A DNA stretch of 64,000 nucleotides from Aeromicrobium erythreum (GCF_001509405.1 NZ_CP011502.1:930001-994000); one strand, 5' to 3'. Shown: positions 29,877-37,993, counted from the first letter of the stretch. Made by a program: numbers and translations. The notes: generated by a model not told the origin, from the letters alone.

Positions 29877-30917
29877 ATGAACCAGTCCTCTGGACGCGGC
29901 CCGAACCGCCCCCGCAGACCCGCCGAGACCCGCGGCAGCAGCAGGCCCGGCAAGCCGAGCGACCGGGGCGGCAGCAAGCCCGCCGACACCCGCGGAGGCA
30001 AGCCCGCCGAGACCCGCGGCGGCGGCAAGCCCGCCGACCGGCGTGGCGGCAAGCCCGCAGACACCCGCGGCGGCGGCAAGCCCGCAGACACCCGTGGCGG
30101 CAAGCCCGGGGAGCGTCGTGGCGGCAAGCCCGGGGAGCGTCGTGGCGGCAAGCCCGGCGACCGTCGTGGCGGCCCGGCCCGCAACCGCGACCGCGAGGAA
30201 CGCACCGTCGACCAACAGACCTACGACGGACCCCCCATCCCCGACGACATCGCCGCCACCGACCTGGACCGCTACGCCCGCGACCAGCTCTCCAACCTCC
30301 CCGCCAAACTCGCCGACCGCGTCGCCCGCCACCTCATCATGGCCGGCCTCCTCCTCGACGAAGACCCCGAAACCGCCTACGCCCACGCCCTCGCAGCCCG
30401 CGCCCGCGCACCCCGCAACGCCCTCATCCGCGAAGCCTGCGGCGAAACCGCCTACGCAGCCGGCCACTACGCCCAAGCCCTCGCCGAACTCCGCGCCGCC
30501 CGCCGCATCAACGGCCAACACCTCTACGCCCCCATCATGGCCGACTGCGAACGCGCCCTCGGCCGACCCACCCAAGCCCTCACCTACGACACCCCCACCA
30601 CCCGCAACCACCTCGACCAAACCGGCAACATCGAACTCACCATCGTCATCGCCGGCGCCCGCCGAGACCTCGGCCAACACCAAGCCGCCCTCCAACTCCT
30701 CCAAACCGAACCCCTCCACACCACCACCCGCGCCCCCTGGGCCACCCGCCTCAAATACACCTACGCCGACACCCTCCACACCACCGGCAACACCCACGAA
30801 GCCCTCCAATGGTTCCACCGCGTCATCGCCACCGACCCCCACCACACCACCGACGCACCCCAACGCATCACCCAACTCGAACACGAACTGGGCATCAGCG
30901 GGGAGCAGCAGGACTGA
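29877..30917 (+). CDS. TPR-like protein with RGGKP-rich N-terminus
   Basis: A 346-residue protein. Residues about 1-105 are basic low-complexity repeats of the form (G)KPADTRGG / GKPGERRGG, an RGG-type tract likely to bind RNA or other nucleic acid. Residues about 125-340 are helical TPR-like repeats (DPETAYAHALAARARAPRNA, AAGHYAQALAELRAARRING, TTGNTHEALQWFHRVIATDP) suited to protein binding. AGGAG at about 29862 precedes ATG 29877. It begins 27 nt after the rRNA terminator, so terminator readthrough could drive it. Codon use shifts sharply: the TPR half nearly always ends codons in C or A (GAA, CAA, AAA instead of GAG, CAG, AAG), unlike its neighbours. Function unknown; a ribosome- or RNA-linked role is only a guess. 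Confidence 0.75.
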   Translation: MNQSSGRGPNRPRRPAETRGSSRPGKPSDRGGSKPADTRGGKPAETRGGGKPADRRGGKPADTRGGGKPADTRGGKPGERRGGKPGERRGGKPGDRRGGPARNRDREERTVDQQTYDGPPIPDDIAATDLDRYARDQLSNLPAKLADRVARHLIMAGLLLDEDPETAYAHALAARARAPRNALIREACGETAYAAGHYAQALAELRAARRINGQHLYAPIMADCERALGRPTQALTYDTPTTRNHLDQTGNIELTIVIAGARRDLGQHQAALQLLQTEPLHTTTRAPWATRLKYTYADTLHTTGNTHEALQWFHRVIATDPHHTTDAPQRITQLEHELGISGEQQD

Positions 30918-30948
30918 CGCGTCCCGAGCGGGGGAGGGGGTTCTCCGC

Positions 30949-31296
30949 TCAGGAGCGGCGTGGTCTGCGGGCGCAGTCGACGCAGCTCGTGGCGCGCGGG
31001 AAGGCTTCCTGGCGCGCGCGGCCGACGGGCGCGCCGCAGGCGACGCAGACCGGGTAGAGGCCGCTCTCGAGCCGCTCGAGCATGAAGTCGACCTGGCGCA
31101 GGAGCTCACGGTCCTGCGTCTCGATGAGGACGTCGAGCTCAGTCTCGACGCCGAGCTCCGCGCGGTCGGCCGAGTCGCCGCTGACCGGTCCCGAGCGGTG
31201 GTGGTCGCCCACCCGCTCGAGGAGCCGCGACCTCTCCTCGGTCATGGCGTCGTGCAGCCGGTCGAGGTCGGCAGGGGTGCAGGCGGTGTCGTCCAT
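30949..31296 (-). CDS. TraR/DksA-family zinc finger protein
   Basis: A 115-residue protein with a coiled-coil N-terminal region (DLDRLHDAMTEERSRLLERV), an acidic middle and a C-terminal four-cysteine zinc finger CVACGAPV ... ATSCVDCARR. DksA/TraR proteins enter the RNA polymerase secondary channel or act in stress responses; the acidic tip residues of true DksA cannot be judged. The start at 31296 gives a full family-length protein; GGGTAC 10 nt upstream of the ATG hints at a SigB-type promoter. A longer frame to 31401 adds residues without family similarity. Confidence 0.82.
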   Translation of the reverse strand: MDDTACTPADLDRLHDAMTEERSRLLERVGDHHRSGPVSGDSADRAELGVETELDVLIETQDRELLRQVDFMLERLESGLYPVCVACGAPVGRARQEAFPRATSCVDCARRPRRS

Positions 31297-31393
31297 GGAG
31301 GCTGACGTACCCGATCCGCGCCTCGACACCGACAGGTGCGTGGGGGACCGCCGTCGGGGTACGCGTCGGTCACCCGATCCGAGGAGGACCGTC

Positions 31394-31534
31394 ATGACCA
31401 CGCCCCATCCCGAGGCATCCGCCGAAGGCGCCGAGCCCGACGCCGACGCGGAGGAGCTCGACCCCGGCCAGGACCCCGATCAGTCGTCCAGCCTCGACGA
31501 CCAGCGCGTGCAGCCGCTCGTGAGCACGACCTGA
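31394..31534 (+). CDS. Small acidic hypothetical protein
   Basis: A 46-residue protein (MTTPHPEASAEGAEPD at the start) rich in Asp, Glu and Pro, with no hydrophobic segment. AGGAGG at 31383-31388 stands at ideal distance from ATG 31394, and GGGTAC lies about 35 nt upstream. Its last 55 nt overlap the 3' end of the convergent PRC-barrel-like gene. Probably a disordered stress protein; function unknown. Confidence 0.6.
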   Translation: MTTPHPEASAEGAEPDADAEELDPGQDPDQSSSLDDQRVQPLVSTT

Positions 31535-31803
31535 CGGTCGTCGGGCTGCCAGCTCAGGTCGGCGACGTCGACGAGGTAGGACCCGCGCTGACGCCACGCG
31601 AAGAGGTGCGCGAGCAGGGCCGGCCGACGCGCGCTGCGTCGCTCGTAGCCCAGGAACGCCGTGCCTCGTCGCGGACCGATGACGAGACCGACGACCTCGG
31701 GCGCCGACCGGTCGTCGGGCACCAGGAGCCGTGCGTCGACGACCACGCCGACCCGCTCGCCGTCCTGCAGGACCAGTGCGCCGAGCAGCTCACCGAGGAT
31801 CAT
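31480..31803 (-). CDS. PRC-barrel-like small protein 2
   Basis: A 107-residue protein (MILGELLGALVLQDGERVGV). The LQDGERVGVVVDARLLVPD stretch, a short beta-rich run with a Gly at the turn followed by an acidic patch, fits PRC-barrel domains, as does the later RGSYLVDVADLSWQPD. It overlaps the upstream PRC-like gene by 14 nt and ends the NRAMP-like operon. Similar layout to its neighbour suggests an old duplication. Likely an accessory to the transporter; assignment by fold pattern only. Confidence 0.6.
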   Translation of the reverse strand: MILGELLGALVLQDGERVGVVVDARLLVPDDRSAPEVVGLVIGPRRGTAFLGYERRSARRPALLAHLFAWRQRGSYLVDVADLSWQPDDRQVVLTSGCTRWSSRLDD

Positions 31804-32170
31804 GACGGCCTCCGGGAATCCGTGCGACGACCACATCGCGCCACCACCGCTCCACCCAGAGCAGATCGAGCTCCTCACGGCCGACGGCGAGGTGGACGGC
31901 CGTGTCGATCGAGGCGACGTCGTGCCAAGGGACGCCGCGGCGCTGCCATGACGGCGCACGAGCGCCGAAGAACCGCGTCAGCAGGCCGGAACCGAGCAGG
32001 AGACGGTCGACCTGAGGCCGCCCGGTGGGTCCGGGGCCTGGCCACGTGATCTCGAGGTCGTCGACCGCGAGGACGGGGAGGCCGTCGCGGTCGAGCACCT
32101 GACGGTCGAGCAGGTGCAGGTTGACGTCGACCAGCCGGCCCCGAGCCGGGTGTCGCGGGCCCTCGGTCAT
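31790..32170 (-). CDS. PRC-barrel-like small protein 1
   Basis: A 126-residue protein. VNLHLLDRQVLDRDGLPVLA and VDDLEITW have the PRC-barrel pattern (turn Gly, then an acidic strand), followed by a variable middle and GVPWHDVASIDTAVHL. It starts 1 nt after the stop of the NRAMP-like gene and overlaps the next gene by 14 nt. PRC-barrel domains often pair with metal transporters or ribosome maturation; here a regulatory subunit of the carrier is the likeliest role, by context. Confidence 0.65.
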   Translation of the reverse strand: MTEGPRHPARGRLVDVNLHLLDRQVLDRDGLPVLAVDDLEITWPGPGPTGRPQVDRLLLGSGLLTRFFGARAPSWQRRGVPWHDVASIDTAVHLAVGREELDLLWVERWWRDVVVARIPGGRHDPR

Positions 32171-32171
32171 G

Positions 32172-33404
32172 TCAGGCCCCCATCCTGGTGAGGACCATGA
32201 GCGGCACTGCTGCCACCGCGGCGACGCCGATGATCACGAGGTAGACCAGCGCGACCGCGTTGACGACTCGCCCGTTGACGTGCTCGCCGACGTAGTCAGG
32301 ATCGTTCGCGACGACGAGGACCGGGAAGTACGTCAGGGGGAGGGCGACGGCGCTGAAGACGACCGAGAACTCGGTGACCATGATCGGGTCGACGCCCGTG
32401 GCCAGGACGACGCACGCCAGGGCGACGGCGCCAGCGACCACGACGTGGAACTGCGGCGCCTGCACCGGCCGCAGACGCTTGCCCCAGGGCCAGCCCGCGT
32501 ACTGCGCGATGGAGTAGCCGCACGCGAGCGCCGTCTCGAGCGCTGCTCCGGTCGTGGCGGCCACGACCCCGACGAGCACCACGACGACGCCGACGACGCC
32601 CAGAGCGACCGCGACCGGTGCCAGCACCTGCGAGAGACTCGTGACCGCGATGCCCGCCGGGAGGAGCACGACGGCGGCGCAGCCGGCGATGGCGAGCGAG
32701 AGCACACCGCCGAGCGTGAAGCCGACCAGCACGTTCAGCCGCGACATCCACAGGTCGCGGGAGGTCCATCCCTCCTCGGCCGCGCCGGAGGAGAAGAAGA
32801 ACACCTCGTACGGCGTCATCGCGGCCCCGAAGAGGGCTACGGCGTAGTAGGCGTAGGTGAGACCGCTCTCGCCACCCCCGGCCGGGACGGAGGGGACGAG
32901 CTGCCGGCCGAGAGCCGTCCAGTCGGGGTCGAGGGCGACGAGAGCGACGACGAAGCCGACGAGCAGCAGGCCGAGGAGCCCTGCGGCGTTCTCCATCCAG
33001 CTGAAGCGCACCCGCCAGACGATCCACCAGACCGCGAACGCCAGGGGAAGCACGATCGTGAGCGGCGCGACGCCGGCCAGCAGCTGCAGCGCCAGGGCGA
33101 TCCCGCCGATCTCGGCGGCGAGCGTCAGCAGCGTGAGTGCCATCGAGCCGCCGAGGTTGACCAGGGCGGCGCGCGGCCCCAGACGCTCCCGGATGATCTC
33201 GAACGTGGCGCGTCCACTGATCGCCGTGACCTTGCCCGACATGTGCGCGAACAGGACGATGCCGACGACGCCGACCACGACCACCCAGGCGAGGGAGAGG
33301 CCGAAGCGCGATCCGACCACCGCGTTCGTCACCAGGTCGCCGATGTCGACGAACCCGCCGATGGCGGTGAGGATGCCGAGGGTCGCAGCGAACAGGCGGT
33401 TCAC
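32172..33404 (-). CDS. NRAMP-related divalent metal transporter with altered metal site
   Basis: A 410-residue protein with about 11 transmembrane segments and the NRAMP fold order. The first helix reads GGFVDIGDLVTNAVVGSRFG, aligning with the NRAMP DPGN motif but as DIGD; helix 6 reads AAMTPYEVFFFSSG where NRAMPs have MPHN, so the metal-binding Met and the His are replaced. Loss of the soft Met ligand is a mark of NRAMP-related magnesium transporters, so the cargo may not be manganese or iron. GTG start overlaps the upstream lipoprotein stop (GTGA). Operon: lipoprotein, carrier, two PRC-barrel-like proteins. Confidence 0.8.
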   Translation of the reverse strand: MNRLFAATLGILTAIGGFVDIGDLVTNAVVGSRFGLSLAWVVVVGVVGIVLFAHMSGKVTAISGRATFEIIRERLGPRAALVNLGGSMALTLLTLAAEIGGIALALQLLAGVAPLTIVLPLAFAVWWIVWRVRFSWMENAAGLLGLLLVGFVVALVALDPDWTALGRQLVPSVPAGGGESGLTYAYYAVALFGAAMTPYEVFFFSSGAAEEGWTSRDLWMSRLNVLVGFTLGGVLSLAIAGCAAVVLLPAGIAVTSLSQVLAPVAVALGVVGVVVVLVGVVAATTGAALETALACGYSIAQYAGWPWGKRLRPVQAPQFHVVVAGAVALACVVLATGVDPIMVTEFSVVFSAVALPLTYFPVLVVANDPDYVGEHVNGRVVNAVALVYLVIIGVAAVAAVPLMVLTRMGA

Positions 33405-33847
33405 GAGGTCGCTCCTCGCGCGTCGGCCGACAGCAGCGCGAGGCGGTTCGCGACGTCGTCGAGGCGGGCAGCGGTCCGCCGAGGTACGTCGCGTCCCGCG
33501 CGCACGAGGTCGGACACGCGGTGCAGGAGGTCGAGGGTGTCGGCACCGACGCGCAGGGCCTGGTGGCGTGGTTCGACCTGTCCTGGCTGCACGTCGAGCG
33601 AGGCCGTCCGGCGTAGCGCGTCCGACGCATCAAGCGTCGCGTCGTCGAGCTGCGTCCTGACCGCTGCGGACGTCGTCCGACCCTCCGCGTGCAGCTGGAC
33701 GGCCAGCGACGCCGAGCGCGCGGACGAGGTGAGCTCGTCGACGGTCGACGCCAAGGGATCGTCCGCGACGCCGCACCCGGCGGCGACGAGGAGCGTCGCG
33801 ACCGCGAGGGCGACCCCCGCGCGTCTCCCGCTGCCGGTGGGGCGCAT
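33401..33847 (-). CDS. Putative lipoprotein
   Basis: A 148-residue protein with a signal peptide ending in a lipobox (LVAAGC near residue 25). The mature part is helical and polar (VDELTSSARSASLAVQLHAE and similar), without Cys or catalytic motif. AGGAGG stands 5 nt before ATG 33847. First gene of the NRAMP-like operon, 4-nt overlap with the carrier. Function unknown. Confidence 0.7.
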   Translation of the reverse strand: MRPTGSGRRAGVALAVATLLVAAGCGVADDPLASTVDELTSSARSASLAVQLHAEGRTTSAAVRTQLDDATLDASDALRRTASLDVQPGQVEPRHQALRVGADTLDLLHRVSDLVRAGRDVPRRTAARLDDVANRLALLSADARGATS

Positions 33848-33876
33848 CAGGTCCTCCTCACGTCCGTCGCACGACG

Positions 33877-33900
33877 TACCCCGTCCCGCGTCCGCCACAC
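33877..33900 (-). promoter_or_regulatory. SigB/SigF-type promoter candidate of the NRAMP-like operon
   Basis: Reading the minus strand: GTGT (33900-33897), a 15-nt spacer, GGGTA (33881-33877) and C. Same architecture as the motif at 13137-13160. The ATG lies 30 nt further on. Confidence 0.5.
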
Positions 33901-33937
33901 GGCGGTTCCCCGACGCCGTGACGGGAACACGAGGGGC

Positions 33938-35158
33938 ATGACCAAGAACATCGCCCTGGACCACCCTTGGCTCGATCGCAGCCCGCTCCTCCTGCTGGAC
34001 GGCTACCGCTTCTCCGAGCGTCGTCGTCGGGACGCCGAGGACGTCACCCCGACCCGGGTCGCGGGTGCGCGGGCGCTCATCGTGCGCGGCGCGGAGGCGG
34101 CGGCCTGGTTCTACGGCGACGAAGCCCTGCGACGGCGCGACGCCGTGCCGGGCCTCGTGGCTCAACCGCTCTTCGGTCCGGGTGCCGTGCACACCCTCGA
34201 TGGTGAGCACCATGCCGTGCGCAAGCACTGGTTCGTCGACGTGCTGGACGCGGAGGCGGTGCGAGCCTCGACCGCGCGTCTCGGGACGGCCTGGCGGGAG
34301 GAGGTGTCCGGCTGGGACGGCGAGGTGGACGTGTTCGAGCGGGCGAGCGCGGTGCTCACGCGCGTCGCCGTGGAGCGGGCCGGCCTGGCGGTCGACCCTC
34401 GGGGGTGGGAGCCGCTGCGGCGCGACCTCGTCGCCATGGTCGACGGGTTCGGTGCCGTCGCGGGCCCTCGCCACCAGCGTGCGCGAGCCGCGCGGGCCAG
34501 GACCCAGGCCTGGGTCGTCGACCAGGTGCGCGCGGCGCGACACGGCACGGAGGCCTCGGGCCTGGTGCGCGCGGTGGCGGACCTGGGCGACGAGGACGGG
34601 CGACAGGTCGCCGCCGAGGTCGCCGCGACGGAGCTCCTCAACGTCGTGCGCCCGCAGGTGGCCGTCGCCTGGCTGGTGGCCGGTGGGGCGCGAGCGCTCG
34701 ACGAGCACCCGGCGCTGCGCTCGGCCTTGGCGGACGGGACGCTGTCACCGATCGACGTCGCGCAGGAGGTGCGCCGGACGACGCCGTTCGTCCCGCTGCT
34801 CGCCGCTCGCGCCGGGCGGGACACCCGCTGGGGCGACGTGAAGGTGCCGGCAGGCACCCTGGTCGTGCTCGACGTGTGGGGAACGGACCACGACCCGCGC
34901 AGCTGGGCGCGGCCCGACGTCTTTGACCCGCTCCGGTACGCCAGGGAGCGGGTCACCGCCGTCAACCTCGTGCCGCAGGGCGGGGGCTCGCGGGAGCGCG
35001 GCCACCGGTGTCCCGGCGAGGACCTGACGCTCGCCTACCTCAGCGTCATGCTGCCCGAGCTGGCCCGTTCAGGCGCCGTCGTGCACGAGGGCACCGTCTC
35101 GCTGCGACGGATGCCGCCGCGCCCGCAGTGCCGGGCACGGGTCGAGCAACGCCGCTAG
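33938..35158 (+). CDS. Cytochrome P450, CYP152-type fatty acid peroxygenase
   Basis: A 406-residue soluble P450. The I-helix segment ELLNVVRPQVAVAW carries the Arg-Pro pair that defines CYP152 peroxygenases, which use H2O2 instead of an electron-transfer chain and bind the fatty acid carboxylate through that Arg. The ERR-triad region (EVRRTTPFVPLLAARA) and the heme loop RGHRCPGEDLT with the Cys ligand are present. CYP152 enzymes hydroxylate or decarboxylate fatty acids at the alpha or beta carbon. No ferredoxin gene is adjacent, consistent with peroxygenase use. Its stop shares the tetranucleotide CTAG with the convergent isochorismatase gene. Confidence 0.88.
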   Translation: MTKNIALDHPWLDRSPLLLLDGYRFSERRRRDAEDVTPTRVAGARALIVRGAEAAAWFYGDEALRRRDAVPGLVAQPLFGPGAVHTLDGEHHAVRKHWFVDVLDAEAVRASTARLGTAWREEVSGWDGEVDVFERASAVLTRVAVERAGLAVDPRGWEPLRRDLVAMVDGFGAVAGPRHQRARAARARTQAWVVDQVRAARHGTEASGLVRAVADLGDEDGRQVAAEVAATELLNVVRPQVAVAWLVAGGARALDEHPALRSALADGTLSPIDVAQEVRRTTPFVPLLAARAGRDTRWGDVKVPAGTLVVLDVWGTDHDPRSWARPDVFDPLRYARERVTAVNLVPQGGGSRERGHRCPGEDLTLAYLSVMLPELARSGAVVHEGTVSLRRMPPRPQCRARVEQRR

Positions 35159-35781
35159 GCCGTCGGCCAGCCCTCGCGAGGCTCCCGGACGTCCTGGCGG
35201 TACTCCTCGGCCAGCCAGCGCAGCGCCTCCTGGTGTGCGTGGTCGTCGTCGGAGGCCACCGCGCCGCCGGCGAGACTGACCCGGAAGTCGTGCGCGTACG
35301 CGCTCGCGGCGGTCATCGCGACGCACGCCTGCGTGGCGACGCCGGCGAGCAGGAGCCGGTCCACGTCGTGGGCCCGCAGCACCTCGAGCAGCTCGGTGTC
35401 GAGGAAGGCGTCGTCACGACGCTTGGTCACCAGGATCGTGTCGACGTCCGCCAGCTCGGAGACCGGCCCCGCACCGTCGGTGCCCTCGAGGGCGACGGGA
35501 CTGTCGTCGTCGCGCATGTTCAGCGCCCAGGTGGCCGGGTCCCGCGGCAGCACCGTGCGGACCTCGACGACGGGCGCACCGTGTCGACGCGCCTGACCGA
35601 CCCACCAGTGCACGGCCGCCAGCAGCCCGGCGCGACGTCGGGCGAGGCCGGGCGTGGAGAGGAAGTCCTCCTGGAGGTCGATCAGCACGAGGGCGGTGCT
35701 GCTGGGGCCGGGCGTGCTGGGCCCGGTGGTGCTGGGCTCGGAACTGCTGGGGTCGGTCTCGGGGGTCGTGGGGGTGGTCAC
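35155..35781 (-). CDS. Isochorismatase-family cysteine hydrolase
   Basis: A 208-residue cytosolic enzyme. The catalytic triad is visible: Asp in ALVLIDLQEDF, Lys in ILVTKRRDDAF and Cys in LLLAGVATQACVAMTA. Residues 1-25 are a low-complexity Ser/Thr/Pro tail. Family members hydrolyse amides such as nicotinamide or carbamoyl compounds, or isochorismate; the substrate is not clear. GTG 35781 is the chosen start. It is convergent with the P450 gene (overlap of 4 nt) and divergent from the FAD-Rieske gene; GGGTAC lies just upstream. Confidence 0.85.
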   Translation of the reverse strand: MTTPTTPETDPSSSEPSTTGPSTPGPSSTALVLIDLQEDFLSTPGLARRRAGLLAAVHWWVGQARRHGAPVVEVRTVLPRDPATWALNMRDDDSPVALEGTDGAGPVSELADVDTILVTKRRDDAFLDTELLEVLRAHDVDRLLLAGVATQACVAMTAASAYAHDFRVSLAGGAVASDDDHAHQEALRWLAEEYRQDVREPREGWPTA

Positions 35782-35869
35782 GCCGTCGTCGTACCCACGT
35801 CGTCCGCCTGCATGCCACGGACCTCGCCGGGTACGAGGAGGGTCGCGACACCCGACGGACGGAGCAGGC

Positions 35870-37366
35870 ATGACGGCACGGACGAGCTGGCACACCGAGG
35901 CGAGCCTCGCACCGACGACACGGACCACCCTCGGCGGCATCGTCGACGACATCGTCATCGGTGGCGGTGTCGTCGGCCTGAGCGCGGCCGTCGAGCTCGC
36001 GCGCCACGGACGGCGGGTGGTGCTCGTCGAGGCGCACCCGACGTTGGGCGCCGGCACGTCCGGACGGTCGACGGGCAAGCTCAGCCTGCTCCAGGGCACG
36101 CGTCTCTCGACGATCGAGACCCACCACGGGCCGGCGACGAGCGCGCGGTACGTCGAGGCCTGCCGGGAGGCGCAGACGTGGGTCGAGCAGCTGCTCGACC
36201 ACTGGGACGTCGACGTGCAGCACCGCCCTGCGGTCACCTGGGCGTCGGACGGCGACCGGACGTCCGACACGCGAGCCGAGGACGCGGCCGCCCGGCGCGC
36301 AGGACTTCCCACGCGCTGGCAGCGTGAGGTACCTGCTGGCCTGCCCGGCTACGGAGCCGTGGTGCTGGACGACCAGCCGCAGGTCGACGCGCTCGCGTAC
36401 GTGGCGGCGCTCGGCGCCGAGGCCGTCGCCGCGGGGGTCGACGTCCGGCTCGGGCGTCGCGTCCGTCAGGTCAGCGGCGGCGCGAGCCCCTGCGTCACGC
36501 TCGAGGGCGGTGAGGAGCTGAGGGCCGCTCACGTGCTCGTCGCCACCGGCATCCCCGTGCTCGACCGGACGGCCGCCTTCGCGACGGTCAAGCCGCACCG
36601 CTCGTACGTCGTCGCCTTCGAGACGAGCGAGGAGGCGCTGCCGATGGCGGTGTCGGTCGGGTCGCCGTCGTGGACGGTTCGAGGGGTGCCGCGACCGGGT
36701 CGGGCGCCGCTCGCGCTCGTCGGGGGCCACGGCCACGTGGTGGGCCGCTCCGGACCCGCAGGGCGTCACCTCGAGGCGGTGCGCCAGTGGGCCCGCGAGC
36801 ACCTCGACGTCGGCGCCGAGGTCGCCGCCTGGTCGGCACAGGACTACCTGACGCCCGACGAGGTGCCCATCGCCGGACGGGCCCCAGGACGGGCCCCGGT
36901 CCACGTCGTCACGGGTCTCGGAGGATGGGGCCTCCTGGCCGGGGTGGCAGGTGCGCGAGCGGTCGCCGCGGCGGTCGCGCAGGGCCGTCGGCTCCCGCTC
37001 GTGCCGCCCGGTCGGCTCACGGGACCGCGCTCGATGACGTCGCTGGCCCAGTGGAACGCCGCGGTCGGCGGGCACCTCGCGTCGGGCTGGCTCGGCGCCC
37101 TCGCACGCCCGAGCGAGGTGCCGGGGGAGAGCCAGGGCGTCGTCACGCGGGGCCGGCCGCCGGTGGCCACCTCGACGGTGGACGGGTGCGTCCGCTCGGT
37201 CTCCGGCGTCTGCCCGCACCTGGGCGGCGTGGTGCGCTGGAACGACGTCGAGCAGACGTGGGACTGCCCCCTGCACGGGTCGCGGTTCGAGCCCGACGGG
37301 GCGCTCGTGGAGGGTCCGGCGACACGCGGCCTCGGTCCCGCGTCGGCGCCCCGTCCCGCGCCGTGA
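35870..37366 (+). CDS. FAD-dependent oxidoreductase fused to a Rieske domain
   Basis: A 498-residue protein. Residues about 20-400 form a DAO-type flavoprotein: DDIVIGGGVVGLSAAVELAR (FAD Rossmann motif), LVEAHPTLGAGTSGRSTGKL and the C-terminal VVTGLGGWGLLAGVAGARAV. Residues about 420-498 are a Rieske [2Fe-2S] domain with CPHLGG and CPLHGSRF (Cys-X-His, about 15 residues, Cys-X2-His). The same fusion is common in Actinobacteria and Bacillus as gamma-glutamylputrescine-oxidase-like proteins; the electron acceptor and substrate are unknown. GGAG at 35861 precedes ATG 35870. Part of the redox/stress cluster. Confidence 0.88.
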   Translation: MTARTSWHTEASLAPTTRTTLGGIVDDIVIGGGVVGLSAAVELARHGRRVVLVEAHPTLGAGTSGRSTGKLSLLQGTRLSTIETHHGPATSARYVEACREAQTWVEQLLDHWDVDVQHRPAVTWASDGDRTSDTRAEDAAARRAGLPTRWQREVPAGLPGYGAVVLDDQPQVDALAYVAALGAEAVAAGVDVRLGRRVRQVSGGASPCVTLEGGEELRAAHVLVATGIPVLDRTAAFATVKPHRSYVVAFETSEEALPMAVSVGSPSWTVRGVPRPGRAPLALVGGHGHVVGRSGPAGRHLEAVRQWAREHLDVGAEVAAWSAQDYLTPDEVPIAGRAPGRAPVHVVTGLGGWGLLAGVAGARAVAAAVAQGRRLPLVPPGRLTGPRSMTSLAQWNAAVGGHLASGWLGALARPSEVPGESQGVVTRGRPPVATSTVDGCVRSVSGVCPHLGGVVRWNDVEQTWDCPLHGSRFEPDGALVEGPATRGLGPASAPRPAP

Positions 37367-37374
37367 CGCGCGCC

Positions 37375-37698
37375 CTACGGCTCGTCGACGTCGGGTCCGT
37401 CGGGGTCGCGTGAGGTGCGGCGGTCCGTCGCGGCCTTCGCCTTCAGGGTCGTGACGACACGCGAGGCGGCCGCGGCGATGATCGCGACCGGCAGCACCGC
37501 GTAGGCCCAGGCGCGGGGGAGCACGTCCTGGTCGACCAGCACGATCACGACGATCGCCGCCACGACGAGCACGGCGATGCCCAGCACGGCCCAGCGCCAG
37601 GCGCCGACGCCGGTCTCCGAGCCGCCCGTTCGCATCGGGGGGTTGTACCAGGGTCGACGGGTGCTTCCGCTCCAGTCGTCGTCGGGCTGGTCGTCCAT
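37375..37698 (-). CDS. Small membrane protein
   Basis: A 107-residue protein: a charged N-terminus (MDDQPDDDWSGSTRR), two transmembrane helices (about 33-53 and 60-80) and a charged C-terminal tail. GAGGAG stands 6 nt upstream of ATG 37698, and GGGTAC about 45 nt upstream suggests stress control. No domain recognised. Confidence 0.65.
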   Translation of the reverse strand: MDDQPDDDWSGSTRRPWYNPPMRTGGSETGVGAWRWAVLGIAVLVVAAIVVIVLVDQDVLPRAWAYAVLPVAIIAAAASRVVTTLKAKAATDRRTSRDPDGPDVDEP

Positions 37699-37765
37699 GG
37701 CGTTCTCCTCGGTCGGGGTCGCGGGGTGAGTACCCCGGCGGGGCCGGGACGTGCAGGCGACCGCC

Positions 37766-37966
37766 TCAGTCGTCGATGCCGTGCGCGCGCATGACGAACA
37801 GCAGCGTCGTGCCCACCGTGCCGAGGACGGCGAGGGTGAGGAACAGGTAGCCCCAAGGCTGTGTCAGCGGGCCGTAGCGGACGACGGCGGAGCCGGCGAG
37901 GCCGGCGACGGCGAGCGCCAGGGTCGCGGACACGCCCAGGACCCACCGGAGACGGGGTGATGGCAC
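37766..37966 (-). CDS. Small membrane protein
   Basis: A 66-residue protein with two hydrophobic helices (WVLGVSATLALAVAGLAG and PWGYLFLTLAVLGTVGTTLL). GTG 37966 is chosen because GGAGG stands 5 nt upstream; the frame extends further 5' but that part is low complexity. Located upstream of the 107-residue protein on the same strand and probably cotranscribed with it. Confidence 0.62.
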   Translation of the reverse strand: MPSPRLRWVLGVSATLALAVAGLAGSAVVRYGPLTQPWGYLFLTLAVLGTVGTTLLFVMRAHGIDD

Positions 37967-37993
37967 GAGGACCTCCAGACATGAGGGTGCGGA

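Noticed and set aside
29930-30180. Repeats that might be a CRISPR array
   Set aside because: They are in-frame codon repeats of an RGGKP protein tract, without constant repeats and unique spacers.
32121-33941. 606-residue plus-strand frame opposite the NRAMP-like operon
   Set aside because: Antisense to a clear membrane carrier with normal codon use; the composition is of the shadow type.
35782-35870. SigB-type promoters directly before the isochorismatase and FAD-Rieske genes
   Set aside because: GGGTAC is present for both, but the -35 positions read GCAT; not counted as matches, only mentioned as a weak pattern.
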